From positions 53,864 through 117,863 of the forward strand of contig CABQJV010000003.1 of assembly GCA_902464565.1 (NCBI GenBank): DNA of 64,000 nucleotides, written 5' to 3'. This document shows, one piece after another, positions 16,764-25,517 of the stretch; position 1 is the stretch's first letter, and the number at the start of each line of letters is the position of its first letter. The DNA comes from an uncultured Collinsella sp. GTDB lineage: Bacteria; Actinomycetota; Coriobacteriia; Coriobacteriales; Coriobacteriaceae. Under the pieces are notes generated by a model. That model ran no database searches and was not told the origin of the DNA. It was given only the letters and a program-made list of their open reading frames with translations. Position numbers and translations under genes: made by a program.

Positions 16764-17708
16764 TTAGTTGCCCGATGCCGTGCCTTGGCTCGAGCTGTCA
16801 GATGCCGTGCCGGACGCGGTTCCACTCGAGCTATTAGTGCTGCTGTTGTCGGTAGATCCCGTGCCCGATGTATTGCCGCTCGTCTGGTCGCCCGTGCTCG
16901 GTTGAGAGCCGTCGGTCGTTTGGCTTGAGTCGGTCGTGCCGGATTGCGTGTTGCTGTTGTTCGCAGAGGAATCGACGTCCTGCGATTGATTGGGGGTGTT
17001 CGATGACGAGTCAGTGGATGCGGAGGTGCCCTGCGGGTCGTCCTGCTGGCCTTGCGATTGACCTGAGCTATCCGCGTCGTGCTCGGTCGTATGCGACGAA
17101 AGGATTGGCTCGGGGCGCTCACCCAGACCCTCACCGGCGGTGGTGATAAGGATGGCGCCGGCGCAGGCGATGACCGCGACAATGGCGATGGCGATCGAGA
17201 AGACGATGACCTTCTTTTGCGTCTGACTGCGCTCTGCCGCCGCCTTGGCGCGCAGGCTGTCGGGAGCAACGCGCGCCGTGGTCGCGCGCCCCGCAATCTG
17301 GCGCATCTCCTGCGTAGTCGCGGCGCCGCCCAGGTGCTCCTCGGCATTAAACTCAACGGGCTCATAGGCGCCGGCGGGGTAGTCGACGGCGGCGTGCGTA
17401 CCTTTGAGGGCTTCGGCGCTGGCAGAGATAAAGTGGCGGTAGACCTGCGAGGACACAACGGTGATAACCGAGCTCACGGCGGCACCAATTACTGAACCAG
17501 CGATACCAATCTTGGAGGCAAGCGCGACGCTCGTGGCGGCAGCTGCGGCGCCGGCGATGATCTGGGGAATGGAAATGTCGTCAAACAGGCCCTTTTTGGG
17601 CGCGATGGCCATGGTCTGTCCGATGGAATGGTTCTCGTGCACGCCGTTGTTGAGCGATGCCGGCGTCATGACGCGCGTGCGTGGCGCGTCGGTGTACTTG
17701 GTTGTCAT
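16764..17708 (-). CDS. Membrane protein with Ser/Thr-rich extracellular tail
   Basis: 314 residues, start set by GGGAGGA before ATG 17708. A Gly/Ala-rich hydrophobic region around residues 45-90 (IIAGAAAAATSVALAS, VIGAAVSSVITVVSS) is followed by a cytoplasmic-type stretch, then one strong membrane helix (VIVFSIAIAIVAVIACAGAILI) near residue 180. The last 115 residues are almost entirely Ser, Thr, Gly, Asn, Asp and Gln with no sorting signal. This looks like a cell-surface stalk. No homologous family recognised. Confidence 0.75.
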   Translation of the reverse strand: MTTKYTDAPRTRVMTPASLNNGVHENHSIGQTMAIAPKKGLFDDISIPQIIAGAAAAATSVALASKIGIAGSVIGAAVSSVITVVSSQVYRHFISASAEALKGTHAAVDYPAGAYEPVEFNAEEHLGGAATTQEMRQIAGRATTARVAPDSLRAKAAAERSQTQKKVIVFSIAIAIVAVIACAGAILITTAGEGLGERPEPILSSHTTEHDADSSGQSQGQQDDPQGTSASTDSSSNTPNQSQDVDSSANNSNTQSGTTDSSQTTDGSQPSTGDQTSGNTSGTGSTDNSSTNSSSGTASGTASDSSSQGTASGN

Positions 17709-17883
17709 ACGGGGTCCTCCCGGTGTAAATCTACTTCGTTTCGTGTAGCCATCAGGGTACCCACCAGATGTGAATCGTACGTGACATTTAACAGATACCA
17801 TCAACTCATCAAGGGGGGCTTGCTGTCTTTGGTGCAATAGCTTGATGCTAAACTGGATTTACGATTGCGAGGTGGTTTACGTG

Positions 17884-18153
17884 ATGTACCCGTATATGAC
17901 ATTCGAAGACGGTACCGAGGTCGTTCATTCTGACCTAATTGCAGATGGGGATATCGAAAAGGTTGTCGTGCATTTTGAACGACCGACGGCAGAGGGCTTC
18001 GACTCCGCTCGCTGTGAGTTGCCTTCTTACAATTGGACTATGTGGGAGGGGCATTTCACCGACGAGGAGAAGCGAGGATTTGAGACTTTTCTGAGCAATA
18101 ATGCTCACCTGCTGTATCGCTACGCCGCAAACGGAGGAGCTAAAGTTGCCTAG
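17884..18153 (+). CDS. Hypothetical protein paired with DUF4160 protein
   Basis: 89 residues, acidic, beginning MYPYMTFEDGTEVVHSDL. ATG 17884 has GAGGTGG at 17869-17875; GTG 17881 is possible. The last eight bases overlap the TTG start of the DUF4160 gene. Small proteins with a similar EDGTEVVHS opening are usual partners of DUF4160 proteins in two-gene cassettes of toxin-antitoxin appearance, but activity has not been shown from anything visible here. It is moderately AT-rich. Confidence 0.7.
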   Translation: MYPYMTFEDGTEVVHSDLIADGDIEKVVVHFERPTAEGFDSARCELPSYNWTMWEGHFTDEEKRGFETFLSNNAHLLYRYAANGGAKVA

Positions 18154-18424
18154 CCTATTTCTTATTGGCGGCTACAGGGTCTTCTTTTGGTCTAACGAAG
18201 CGGGCGAGCCAATCCATGTTCATGTTTGCAAGGGAGCGCCTTCAAATAACTCGGCCAAAATCTGGCTGACTCGCAGGGGAGGTTGCATTGTCGCTAATAA
18301 CAAAGCGAAGATCCCCCAGAGCACGCTTGACGACCTCTGTGAAATTATCGCCGCTCAGCATGAATTGATTTGTTCTAAATGGAAGGCTTTTTTCCTTGTG
18401 GACGAGATCTCGTTCTACTGCTAA
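18146..18424 (+). CDS. DUF4160 domain protein
   Basis: 92 residues covering the DUF4160 pattern: FLIGGYRVFFWSNEAGEPIHVHV with the diagnostic EPIHVHV, then AKIWL and a C-terminal ICSKWKAFF. The start is TTG 18146, chosen because GGAGGAG (18133-18139) is 6 nt upstream and ATG candidates lack a ribosome site. It overlaps the preceding gene by 8 bp. DUF4160 genes often lie in mobile or defence-rich neighbourhoods with DUF2442-type partners; biochemical function is not established. Confidence 0.8.
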   Translation: MPSLFLIGGYRVFFWSNEAGEPIHVHVCKGAPSNNSAKIWLTRRGGCIVANNKAKIPQSTLDDLCEIIAAQHELICSKWKAFFLVDEISFYC

Positions 18425-18558
18425 ACGCCATTCTGACTTCTCTTTTTCATTTTTAATCATGAGACTGCCCCATCAGCGCTGATTGAACTTGACAGTACAA
18501 TGGAGGCGGACTTTATTGCCGCTGCTCGTTGCGGCTAAGCGGATGTGTTGGAGCTCGT

Positions 18559-20547
18559 ATGAACGATTTTCTAAACGGTCAAGTTGAGAACGATGGCTTT
18601 TTGCGTGTGGCGGCGGCTTCGCCGCGGATTCGCGTGGCCGATGTCGAGGGCAATGCCGAGGTTGCGCTGGCAGCTGTTCGCGAGGCTGCCGAGCGCGGCG
18701 TTCGCGCGCTGGTGTTGCCCGAGCTCAACTTGTGCGGCTATACCGCGGCCGACCTGTTCCATAACCGCACGCTGCTGCATGCCTGCGAGGCCGCTCTGGT
18801 GCATATCCTCGATGAGACTCGTGAGCTGTCGATTGTCTTTACCATCGGTCTTCCCGTTGCGGTTGCCGAGAATATCTACAACTGCGCCGCCGTGTGCTGC
18901 GCGGGCGAGCTTTTGGGCTTCACGGCCAAGAAGTATCTGCCCAACTATGGCGAGTTCTACGAGCGCCGCTGGTTTGCTCCGGCGCCCGCAGATCCTGTGT
19001 GGGTTGAGTTTGCCGGTCAGGGTCCGGTTCCGCTGGGTTCGGGGCTTCTCTACCGCTGCTGTGATGAGGGTGCCGAGGATATGGTGCTGGGCGTTGAGGT
19101 TTGCGAGGACCTGTGGGTGCCGGCGCCGCCTTCGACCGAGATGGCGCTTGCCGGTGCGACGGTGATCCTCAACCCGTCGGCTTCGGACGAGATTATCGGT
19201 AAGGCGGATTACCGCCGCAGCCTCATTTCCAACCAGAGCGCGCGCCTGTATTGCGCCTATGCCTACGCGGACGCGAGCGAGGGCGAGTCCACGACCGACA
19301 TGGTCTTTGCGGGCGAGAACCTCGTCTACGAAAACGGCTCCAAGCTCGCCGCGACCAAACTGCTTACCTGCGATATGGCCATCGCCGACGTTGACCTTGA
19401 CCGCCTGGTTGCTGAGCGCCGTCGCTCGACGACATGGACGCGCGCGGACGATGCGCCGGAGGCCGTGACCGTCGAGTTCTCGTTTGAGGGCTCGCTCGCC
19501 GAAGAGCCTGTCCTGCGCGATGCGCTCGGCATAGACCGTGTCTTCCCCCGCGCGCCCTTCGTGCCTGCCGACCATGGTGACCTGGCTGAGCGCTGCGAGA
19601 CCATCCTCGACCTGCAGACCGCGGGCCTCAAGACCCGCCTTGCCCATACGGGCACCAAGGCGGCCGTTATCGGCCTTTCGGGCGGTCTCGATTCCACGCT
19701 GGCGCTGCTTGTGACCGTGCGTGCCTTCGATGCACTGGGGCTGCCGCGCACTGGTATCACAGCCGTGTCCATGCCCGGCTTCGGCACGACGCATCGCACC
19801 AAGTCGAATGCCGAGTCGCTCGCTCGCGACCTGGGTGTGAGCTTCCGCGAGGTTTCGATCCATGCGGCTGTGGAGCAGCACTTCAAGGACATTGAGCATG
19901 ATCCGGCCGTGCAGGACGTGACCTACGAGAACAGCCAGGCGCGCGAGCGTACGCAGATTCTGATGGATCTGGCCAACCAGGCTGGCGGTTTTGTCATTGG
20001 CACGGGCGACCTGTCGGAGCTGGCGCTCGGCTGGGCTACCTATAACGGCGACCACATGAGCATGTACGCCGTCAACGCGAGCGTGCCCAAGACGCTTGTG
20101 CGCCATCTGGTACGCTATGCCGCCGATGTCTTTGGCGGGCGCATTGCCGAGGTCTTGCTCGATATCCTCGATACGCCGGTGTCCCCCGAGCTTCTGCCGC
20201 CCACGGGCGACGGCGAGATTGCGCAGAAGACCGAGGATTTGGTGGGCCCGTACGAGTTGCACGACTACTTCCTCTACTACCTGCTGCGTTTTGGCTTTGA
20301 GCCGGGCAAGATCTACCGCATGGCGCTCAAGAGCTTCGAGGGCGTCTACGACGCCAAGACCGTCCACACGTGGCTACGTACGTTCTACCGTCGCTTCTTT
20401 GCCCAGCAGTTTAAGCGCAGCTGCCTGCCCGATGGTCCCAAGGTGGGCTCGGTGACGCTCAGCCCGCGCGGCGATTGGCGTATGCCGAGTGACGCTAGCT
20501 CGCGTCTGTGGCTTGCGCAGATCGACGCGCTCAATCCAGTTGACTAA
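18559..20547 (+). CDS. nadE: Glutamine-dependent NAD+ synthetase
   Basis: 662 residues, the long two-domain form. The N-terminal nitrilase-type glutaminase has the Glu in VLPELNLCGY, Lys in TAKKYLPNYGEFYE and nucleophile Cys in GVEVCEDLW. The C-terminal synthetase has the PP-loop GLSGGLDSTLALL around residue 380 and GTGDLSELALGW. It makes NAD+ from deamido-NAD, ATP and glutamine. ATG 18559 follows GGAG (18550-18553). Single gene; the hairpin at 20616-20646 lies beyond its end. Confidence 0.95.
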   Translation: MNDFLNGQVENDGFLRVAAASPRIRVADVEGNAEVALAAVREAAERGVRALVLPELNLCGYTAADLFHNRTLLHACEAALVHILDETRELSIVFTIGLPVAVAENIYNCAAVCCAGELLGFTAKKYLPNYGEFYERRWFAPAPADPVWVEFAGQGPVPLGSGLLYRCCDEGAEDMVLGVEVCEDLWVPAPPSTEMALAGATVILNPSASDEIIGKADYRRSLISNQSARLYCAYAYADASEGESTTDMVFAGENLVYENGSKLAATKLLTCDMAIADVDLDRLVAERRRSTTWTRADDAPEAVTVEFSFEGSLAEEPVLRDALGIDRVFPRAPFVPADHGDLAERCETILDLQTAGLKTRLAHTGTKAAVIGLSGGLDSTLALLVTVRAFDALGLPRTGITAVSMPGFGTTHRTKSNAESLARDLGVSFREVSIHAAVEQHFKDIEHDPAVQDVTYENSQARERTQILMDLANQAGGFVIGTGDLSELALGWATYNGDHMSMYAVNASVPKTLVRHLVRYAADVFGGRIAEVLLDILDTPVSPELLPPTGDGEIAQKTEDLVGPYELHDYFLYYLLRFGFEPGKIYRMALKSFEGVYDAKTVHTWLRTFYRRFFAQQFKRSCLPDGPKVGSVTLSPRGDWRMPSDASSRLWLAQIDALNPVD

Positions 20548-20615
20548 GGTTGGCTAAATTGAACCAATACGGGGGTTGCAAGCGTTACACTTTTGCAATC
20601 TGATGGCCCGTATCG

Positions 20616-20646
20616 CGCGGCGCTCTTGTCGGAGCGCCGCGTTTTT
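20616..20646 (+). terminator. Terminator hairpin 20 nt before the aminotransferase gene
   Basis: CGCGGCGCTC (20616-20625) and GAGCGCCGCG (20632-20641) form a perfect 10-bp stem, 6-nt loop, then TTTTT (20642-20646). It ends nadE, or acts as an attenuator for the next gene, since only 19 nt remain before its start. Confidence 0.85.
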
Positions 20647-20665
20647 CATATCGAAAGGTGGCACC

Positions 20666-21829
20666 ATGCAGGCATCGCAGCGTCTCGACCGCTTTGGCGC
20701 GGAGGTCTTCGCCTCGCTCAACAACAAGCTTCTCGCGCTGAAGGCTCAGGGCAAGACCATTTACAACATGAGCGTGGGCACGCCCGACTTTAAGCCGTAC
20801 GACCACGTGGTCGAGGCGCTCACGCAGGCAGCCCAAGATCCCGAGATGTGGAAGTATGCCCTGCGCGACCTGCCCGAACTCAAGCAAGCCGTGTGCGATT
20901 ACTATGAGCGTCGCTTTGGCGTTTCGGGCATTACGCCGTCTATGGTGCAGTCGTGCAACGGCACGCAGGAGGGCGTGGGCCATTTGGGCCTGGCCCTGCT
21001 CGATCCGGGTGACACCATTCTGGTTCCCGATCCGTGCTACCCGGTCTTTGAGGCGGGTGCCAAGATCGCCGATGCCAAGCTCGAATACTATCCGCTGGTT
21101 GCCGAGCATAATTACCTGCCCTATGTGGCGGGTATCGATCCCGAGGTGGCCGATCGTGCCAAGTATATGATCGTGTCGCTGCCCGCGAACCCGGTCGGCT
21201 CGGTGGGCACGCCCGAGGTCTACGAGGAGATTATCGCCTTTGCCCGCGAGCATGATCTGTTGATCGTTCATGACAACGCGTACTCCGACATCGTGTTTGA
21301 CGGCGAGCCCGGCGGCAGCTTCTTGCAGTATCCCGGTGCGCTTGAGGTGGGCGTGGAGTTCTTCTCGCTCTCTAAGTCGTTTAACGTCACCGGTGCCCGC
21401 ATCGGCTTTTTGGTCGGTCGCGAGGATGTGGTCTCGGCCTTTGCCAAGCTGCGCGGCCAGATCGACTTCGGTATGTTCTTCCCGATCCAGAAGGCTGCCA
21501 TCGCCTGCCTGAACGGTCCGCGCGATGAGGTCGAGGCGCAGCGTCTGAAGTACCAGGAGCGCCGCGATGCCCTGTGCGACGGTCTTGAGGGCCTGGGCTG
21601 GGAGCGACCCAACGCGCATGGCTCTATGTTTGTGTGGGCCAAGCTTCCCGGTGGTCGCACCGATTCCATGGCGTTTTGCGAGGAGCTTATGGAGAAGGCC
21701 GGCGTTGTGGTGACGCCGGGCGCGAGCTTTGGCCCTTCGGGCGAGGGGCACGTGCGTATGGCACTGGTCCTGCCGCCCGATCAGATCGCTTTGGCTGTCG
21801 AGGCCATTCGCGAGGCGGGCTTGTATTAG
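20666..21829 (+). CDS. Class I/II PLP aminotransferase (DapL/PatA-type)
   Basis: 387 residues, fold-type I aminotransferase: NMSVGTPDF, SCNGTQEGVGHL, PDPCYPVF, the SLPANPVGSV motif, HDNAYSDIVFDG, and SLSKSFNVTGARIGF with the PLP-Lys; a C-terminal HVRMALV carries the substrate-carboxylate Arg. It resembles LL-diaminopimelate and N-acetyl-diaminopimelate aminotransferases. The nearby dapH and M20 deacetylase genes need such an aminotransferase, so a role in lysine synthesis is plausible but not proven. ATG 20666 follows GAAAGGTGG. Confidence 0.82.
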   Translation: MQASQRLDRFGAEVFASLNNKLLALKAQGKTIYNMSVGTPDFKPYDHVVEALTQAAQDPEMWKYALRDLPELKQAVCDYYERRFGVSGITPSMVQSCNGTQEGVGHLGLALLDPGDTILVPDPCYPVFEAGAKIADAKLEYYPLVAEHNYLPYVAGIDPEVADRAKYMIVSLPANPVGSVGTPEVYEEIIAFAREHDLLIVHDNAYSDIVFDGEPGGSFLQYPGALEVGVEFFSLSKSFNVTGARIGFLVGREDVVSAFAKLRGQIDFGMFFPIQKAAIACLNGPRDEVEAQRLKYQERRDALCDGLEGLGWERPNAHGSMFVWAKLPGGRTDSMAFCEELMEKAGVVVTPGASFGPSGEGHVRMALVLPPDQIALAVEAIREAGLY

Positions 21830-21972
21830 AAACCTATTTCGACTCGTCAATAGCTCGAAACCGATTTCGTGCAGTTATTTTACGAATACTGCAAACAATT
21901 TCGGTAAACGGTCGATTTTTGGCTGCGAATAGGAGCATAATCAAAGTCCCGATTGGATGTATTGGGATTACG

Positions 21973-22009
21973 ACAAGCCGCTCGGGTCGTTCCCGGGCGG
22001 CTTGTTTGT
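21973..22009 (+). terminator. Terminator-like hairpin in ldh leader
   Basis: ACAAGCCGCTCGGG (21973-21986) pairs with CCCGGGCGGCTTGT (21992-22005), one mismatch, 5-nt loop, then TTGTGG. It lies 22 nt before the ldh start and after an AT-rich region, so it may be the aminotransferase terminator or an ldh attenuator. Confidence 0.65.
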
Positions 22010-22030
22010 GGAGAGAGATGGGAGTTTCTA

Positions 22031-22981
22031 ATGGTTAACGAGAAGAAGGTCGCTATTGTCGGCTGCGGTTTCGTCGGTTCGTCTTCGGCGTTCGCACTGA
22101 TGCAGAGTGGTCTGTTCTCCGAGATGGTCCTCATCGACGTGGACAAGAACCGTGCCGAGGGTGAGGCCCTGGATATCGCGCACGGCATGACGTTTGCCGA
22201 GCCGATGAAGATCTACGCCGGCGATTATTCCGATGTCGCCGACGCCGCCATGATCGTCGTCACTGCTGGCGCTGCCCAGAAGCCCGGTGAGACCCGCCTG
22301 GACCTGGTCAACAAGAACGTCAGCATCTTTAAGTCCATTATCCCCGAGATTAAGAAGTCCGGCTTCGACGGCATCCTGCTAATCGTCTCCAACCCGGTCG
22401 ATGTCCTGACCTACGCCGCCATCAAGATGTCCGGCCTGCCCGAGGGCCACGTCATCGGTTCCGGTACCGTGCTCGACACCGGCCGCCTGCAGCAGATGCT
22501 TGGTGCCCACGTCGAGGTTGACCCGCGCGATGTCCAGGCCTATGTCATGGGCGAGCACGGCGACTCCGAGTTTGTCGCTTGGTCCAGCGCTCAGGTTGCC
22601 GGCGTTCCGCTGAACACTTTCTGTGAGCTTCACGGCCACTTGGAGCATGAGGCTGCCGAGAAGCGCATCGCCGAGGACGTCAAGAACTCCGCCTACACCA
22701 TCATCGAGAAGAAGCACGCCACCTACTATGGCGTCGCCATGGCCGTCAAGCGAATCTGCACCGCCGTCATGCGCGATGAGCAGACCGTTCTGCCCGTCTC
22801 TTCGCTCATGGTGGGCGAGTATGGCCTGTCCGATCTTGCCATCTCCATGCCGACCGTCGTTGGCCGCGACGGCGTTGTCTGCCGCGTCCCCGTGCCGCTG
22901 AACGACGACGAGCAGCATGAGCTCACCGTCTCCGCCAAGGCCCTCAAGGACATCATCGACAGCGTCGATTTCTCCTGCTAA
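22031..22981 (+). CDS. ldh: L-lactate dehydrogenase
   Basis: 316 residues, typical LDH length. VAIVGCGFVGSS is the NAD loop, VVTAGAAQKPGETRLDLVNKN carries the active-site Arg in the mobile loop, IVSNPVDVLTY holds the substrate Asn, GSGTVLDTGRLQ the Arg that binds substrate carboxylate, and MGEHGDSEFVAWS the catalytic His. The Gln of AGAAQKPGE marks lactate rather than malate specificity. It reduces pyruvate to L-lactate to regenerate NAD+ in fermentation. ATG 22031 follows GGGAG; it is a single-gene unit ended by the hairpin at 23013-23047. Confidence 0.93.
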   Translation: MVNEKKVAIVGCGFVGSSSAFALMQSGLFSEMVLIDVDKNRAEGEALDIAHGMTFAEPMKIYAGDYSDVADAAMIVVTAGAAQKPGETRLDLVNKNVSIFKSIIPEIKKSGFDGILLIVSNPVDVLTYAAIKMSGLPEGHVIGSGTVLDTGRLQQMLGAHVEVDPRDVQAYVMGEHGDSEFVAWSSAQVAGVPLNTFCELHGHLEHEAAEKRIAEDVKNSAYTIIEKKHATYYGVAMAVKRICTAVMRDEQTVLPVSSLMVGEYGLSDLAISMPTVVGRDGVVCRVPVPLNDDEQHELTVSAKALKDIIDSVDFSC

Positions 22982-23012
22982 ATCAAGCTCGCTAGAGCGA
23001 AAAGCTACAATG

Positions 23013-23047
23013 AAGGCGTCCGGGCTCACACGGTCCGGGCGCCTTTT
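23013..23047 (+). terminator. Rho-independent terminator of ldh
   Basis: AAGGCGTCCGG (23013-23023) pairs with CCGGGCGCCTT (23035-23045), one mismatch, followed by TTTT. Confidence 0.85.
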
Positions 23048-23050
23048 TGG

Positions 23051-23078
23051 TGCAAAGTAACCTGACCCCAATGCACCA
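23051..23078 (+). repeat. Short intergenic repeat, copy 1
   Basis: A 28-bp segment containing GCAAAGTAACCTGACCCC. It matches the segment at 24277-24304 at about 22 of 28 positions in the same orientation; the two bracket the gene at 23109-24269. Confidence 0.55.
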
Positions 23079-23108
23079 TCCCAATGCACCATAGTTGATG
23101 GGAGGGCC

Positions 23109-24269
23109 ATGTCGGATTCACCTAATTTTTTGACCTATGCCCAGACGGCGTTTGATCCGTTTGAGGAGCGGCCGTTCTGTGCGGTGGATAGCCTGGTCTT
23201 TGCGTGGTTGTCCTATTTGCGTTTGCCGGGTGATATGGCGGAGCTGACGAACTGGCAGGGCCTAGACGTACGCGAGCTGCTGCGTGCCGAGTGCTACCGG
23301 GACATGGTTGACGACTTGTGGGACCCGGAGGGGAGCAGGGCCTTGTTGGAGGCCGTGGCAGCAAGCCCTCGCTACCGTGGCGTGCACGTTTGCGGCTATC
23401 GTGCCGTGAGCGATGTGGTGGCGACAGAGCAGTTTGCAGCCATGACGTTCCGGTTTCCGGCGGGGTTTAGTTATCTTTCCTTCCGGGGGACTGACAGCAC
23501 GATTGTGGGCTGGAAAGAGGACTTTAACATGGCGTTCCGTTGTCCTGTGCCGGCTCAGGAATCCGCGGCGCGTTATGTGAACGAGGCGGCGGATGCGATT
23601 GACGGGCCGCTTTTGTGCGGAGGTCATTCTAAGGGCGGAAACCTTGCGGTGTACGGTGCGGCGATGTGCTTCGATGTCGCCCGTGAGCGAATCGAACGGG
23701 CGTATTCCCATGATGGTCCGGGCTTCGTCGAGGAGTTTCTGAACGGCAACGCCTTTGCCGATCTTTCCGGTCGAATCGACAAGACGCTACCTCGGTCGTC
23801 GATCTTTGGCATGATGTTCGAGACACAGGAGGACTATGCCATCGTTGAGAGCACCGAGTTCAGCCTGCTGCAGCACAATCCCTTTAGCTGGGTGGTTGGT
23901 GGTTGCGACTTCGTATACTGTGAGCGCCTGTCCGCCGGTGCTCGATACGTTGATGGCTCCATTCGCGAGATGCTGCTTACAGTGTCGCCTAGCGAGCGCG
24001 AGCGTTTTGTAGATGCGTTGTTCTCCGTGTTTGAGGCTACGGACGCCGAACGGTTTGCGGATATCGCAGGAAATCTGCGTGAGAGTCTGCCCGTGATGCT
24101 CCAGGCTGCGCAAGGCTTTGACAAAGATACGCGACGCTTTATCTCGCAGACCATCGTGGCGATCCTTAAATGCGCACTGTTGCCCAAACGACCCCAGATC
24201 GACGTGCCCGCTGCCGGCAAGAGTTTGGCAGAACAGCTCGAGGCCTGGCAGTCCGAGCTCCTGCGCTAA
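23109..24269 (+). CDS. DUF2974-like serine hydrolase-fold protein
   Basis: 386 residues. The centre has LSFRGTDSTIVGWKEDF, the oxyanion and substrate region of lipase class 3 and Mbeg1-like (DUF2974) proteins, and GGHSKGGNLAVYGA, a nucleophile elbow GxSxG with Ser near residue 180. YSHDGPGF after it matches the family. No signal peptide, so it is probably cytoplasmic. The C-terminal 120 residues are helical and unassigned. The substrate is unknown. It stands alone between two copies of a 28-bp repeat. Confidence 0.75.
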   Translation: MSDSPNFLTYAQTAFDPFEERPFCAVDSLVFAWLSYLRLPGDMAELTNWQGLDVRELLRAECYRDMVDDLWDPEGSRALLEAVAASPRYRGVHVCGYRAVSDVVATEQFAAMTFRFPAGFSYLSFRGTDSTIVGWKEDFNMAFRCPVPAQESAARYVNEAADAIDGPLLCGGHSKGGNLAVYGAAMCFDVARERIERAYSHDGPGFVEEFLNGNAFADLSGRIDKTLPRSSIFGMMFETQEDYAIVESTEFSLLQHNPFSWVVGGCDFVYCERLSAGARYVDGSIREMLLTVSPSERERFVDALFSVFEATDAERFADIAGNLRESLPVMLQAAQGFDKDTRRFISQTIVAILKCALLPKRPQIDVPAAGKSLAEQLEAWQSELLR

Positions 24270-24276
24270 CCATTGG

Positions 24277-24304
24277 CGCAAAGCAACCTGTCCCCGATGC
24301 ATCA
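24277..24304 (+). repeat. Short intergenic repeat, copy 2
   Basis: Contains GCAAAGCAACCTGTCCCC and matches 23051-23078. A weaker inverted match, GGGACAGGTTAA, occurs at 38945-38956. Confidence 0.5.
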
Positions 24305-24380
24305 ATCTTCGATGCGCCTGGGGCGGGCTCGACCGCTATACTGGTTCGTGCCGAAATCGATCTAGAACGGAATGCCGTAT

Positions 24381-25385
24381 ATGAAAATCAATCACGCGAT
24401 TCTGCATATCCTGGACTTTGACTCTGCCGTCAACGTAATGAGCCAGCGCGAGCTCGATATCGAGAGCCGTACCGTGCGCAACTTCGTGACCACGCATCTG
24501 CGCCGCGCACGCACCTCGGCCGACAATAAACGTGCCACGTTTGCCGAGAACTCTGCGTTTGGCGGCGAGCTCAAGGGCTATTTCTTTGGCGAGCGCGAGT
24601 TCGTGGACCTGTCGCAGCAGATTGCGGAGTTTATCTCTTCCGAACTCACCAAGGCTGAGAAAGCCGAGTCCACCGACGTGCTTGTGGCGGACTTTGACGA
24701 CGATGAGGATGCCCGCTGGTTTGCCGTGATGCTGCTGGGCTCCAAGCAGGCTTTTATGCACGAAGTGGGCCGCGAGGAGGGGGAGGTGCGCAACGACATC
24801 GCGCGCCACTATGCTATCCTGCCGAATCCTTCCCAAAAGGTGCCAAGCTATGCCATCGTGCGCGCGAGCACCATGGAGATCGGCTATGTGGACAAGAAGC
24901 GCAAGATCGCCGGCGAGGACCGCATGCTTATCCCCGATGGTTTGTTGCAGTGTGACACGGGCGTATCGGGCAAGGAGGTCATCGACACCGTGACGCGTGT
25001 GGTCGAGGAAGTCGCCGAGGAGCACGGTGCCAACACGGCTGTAGCGCTCGCTAAGGTTAAGGCTGCCGTTGCCGAGAAGGTCGAGGATGACGAGGAGCTG
25101 CCGCCTTGGGATATCGTCGATGAGGTCTTTGAGGACGAGCCGGTCATCAAGGAGAGCGTGCGCGCGGCGCTGACCGAGGAGAAGGTTCCCGAGCGCGTTC
25201 CCGTGGAGCGCAAACAGGTCGAGCGCGCGGCGGTGCGCAATCACAAGATCCGTACCGACACGGGTATCGAGATCAGCTTCCCGGCCGAGATGGGTTCAAA
25301 CTCCGAGTACATCGAGTTTGTCAACGAGCCCAACGGCCTCATCTCCATCGAACTCAAGAATATCGGGTCAATTGAGAATCGATAA
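24381..25385 (+). CDS. Nucleoid-associated protein (NA37/YejK family)
   Basis: 334 residues of the 37-kDa nucleoid-associated protein family: INHAILHILDFDSA at the N-terminus, a central VADFDDDEDARWFAVMLLGSKQAF, HYAILPNPSQKVPSYAIVR, and the C-terminal ISFPAEMGSNSEYIEF plus EPNGLISIELKNIG. These proteins bind DNA and are part of the nucleoid. ATG 24381 has GAACGGA at suitable spacing; ATG 24372 has it with no spacing. It ends at a convergent terminator shared with the dap operon. Confidence 0.82.
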   Translation: MKINHAILHILDFDSAVNVMSQRELDIESRTVRNFVTTHLRRARTSADNKRATFAENSAFGGELKGYFFGEREFVDLSQQIAEFISSELTKAEKAESTDVLVADFDDDEDARWFAVMLLGSKQAFMHEVGREEGEVRNDIARHYAILPNPSQKVPSYAIVRASTMEIGYVDKKRKIAGEDRMLIPDGLLQCDTGVSGKEVIDTVTRVVEEVAEEHGANTAVALAKVKAAVAEKVEDDEELPPWDIVDEVFEDEPVIKESVRAALTEEKVPERVPVERKQVERAAVRNHKIRTDTGIEISFPAEMGSNSEYIEFVNEPNGLISIELKNIGSIENR

Positions 25386-25407
25386 GCTGCGCTGGACGCT
25401 GCTGAAA

Positions 25408-25447
25408 AACAAAGGTCGAAGCCCTTCGGGACTTCGGCCTTTGTTGC
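25408..25447. terminator. Convergent terminator between NA37 gene and dapH
   Basis: AACAAAGGTCGAAG (25408-25421) pairs with CTTCGGCCTTTGTT (25432-25445), a 14-bp stem with one mismatch. Confidence 0.85.
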
Positions 25448-25490
25448 TTGGGGCTGAATTACGTTGCAGGTTGAGCATACGCCAGCGAAA

Positions 25491-25512
25491 ACGCGGTTTG
25501 TCAAAACCGCGT
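25491..25512 (-). terminator. Terminator of the lysA-dapA-dapB-dapH operon
   Basis: ACGCGGTTT (25491-25499) and AAACCGCGT (25504-25512), perfect 9-bp stem with a 4-nt loop; the minus strand then reads TTTTCG. It lies 6 nt after the dapH stop. Confidence 0.8.
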
Positions 25513-25517
25513 AACTA

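Noticed and set aside
18571..20367. 598-codon minus-strand frame opposite nadE
   Set aside because: Antisense shadow of a complete NAD synthetase; no recognisable motifs.
23051..24304. CRISPR-like repeat pair
   Set aside because: Only two copies, over 1.2 kb apart with a gene between; no array structure.
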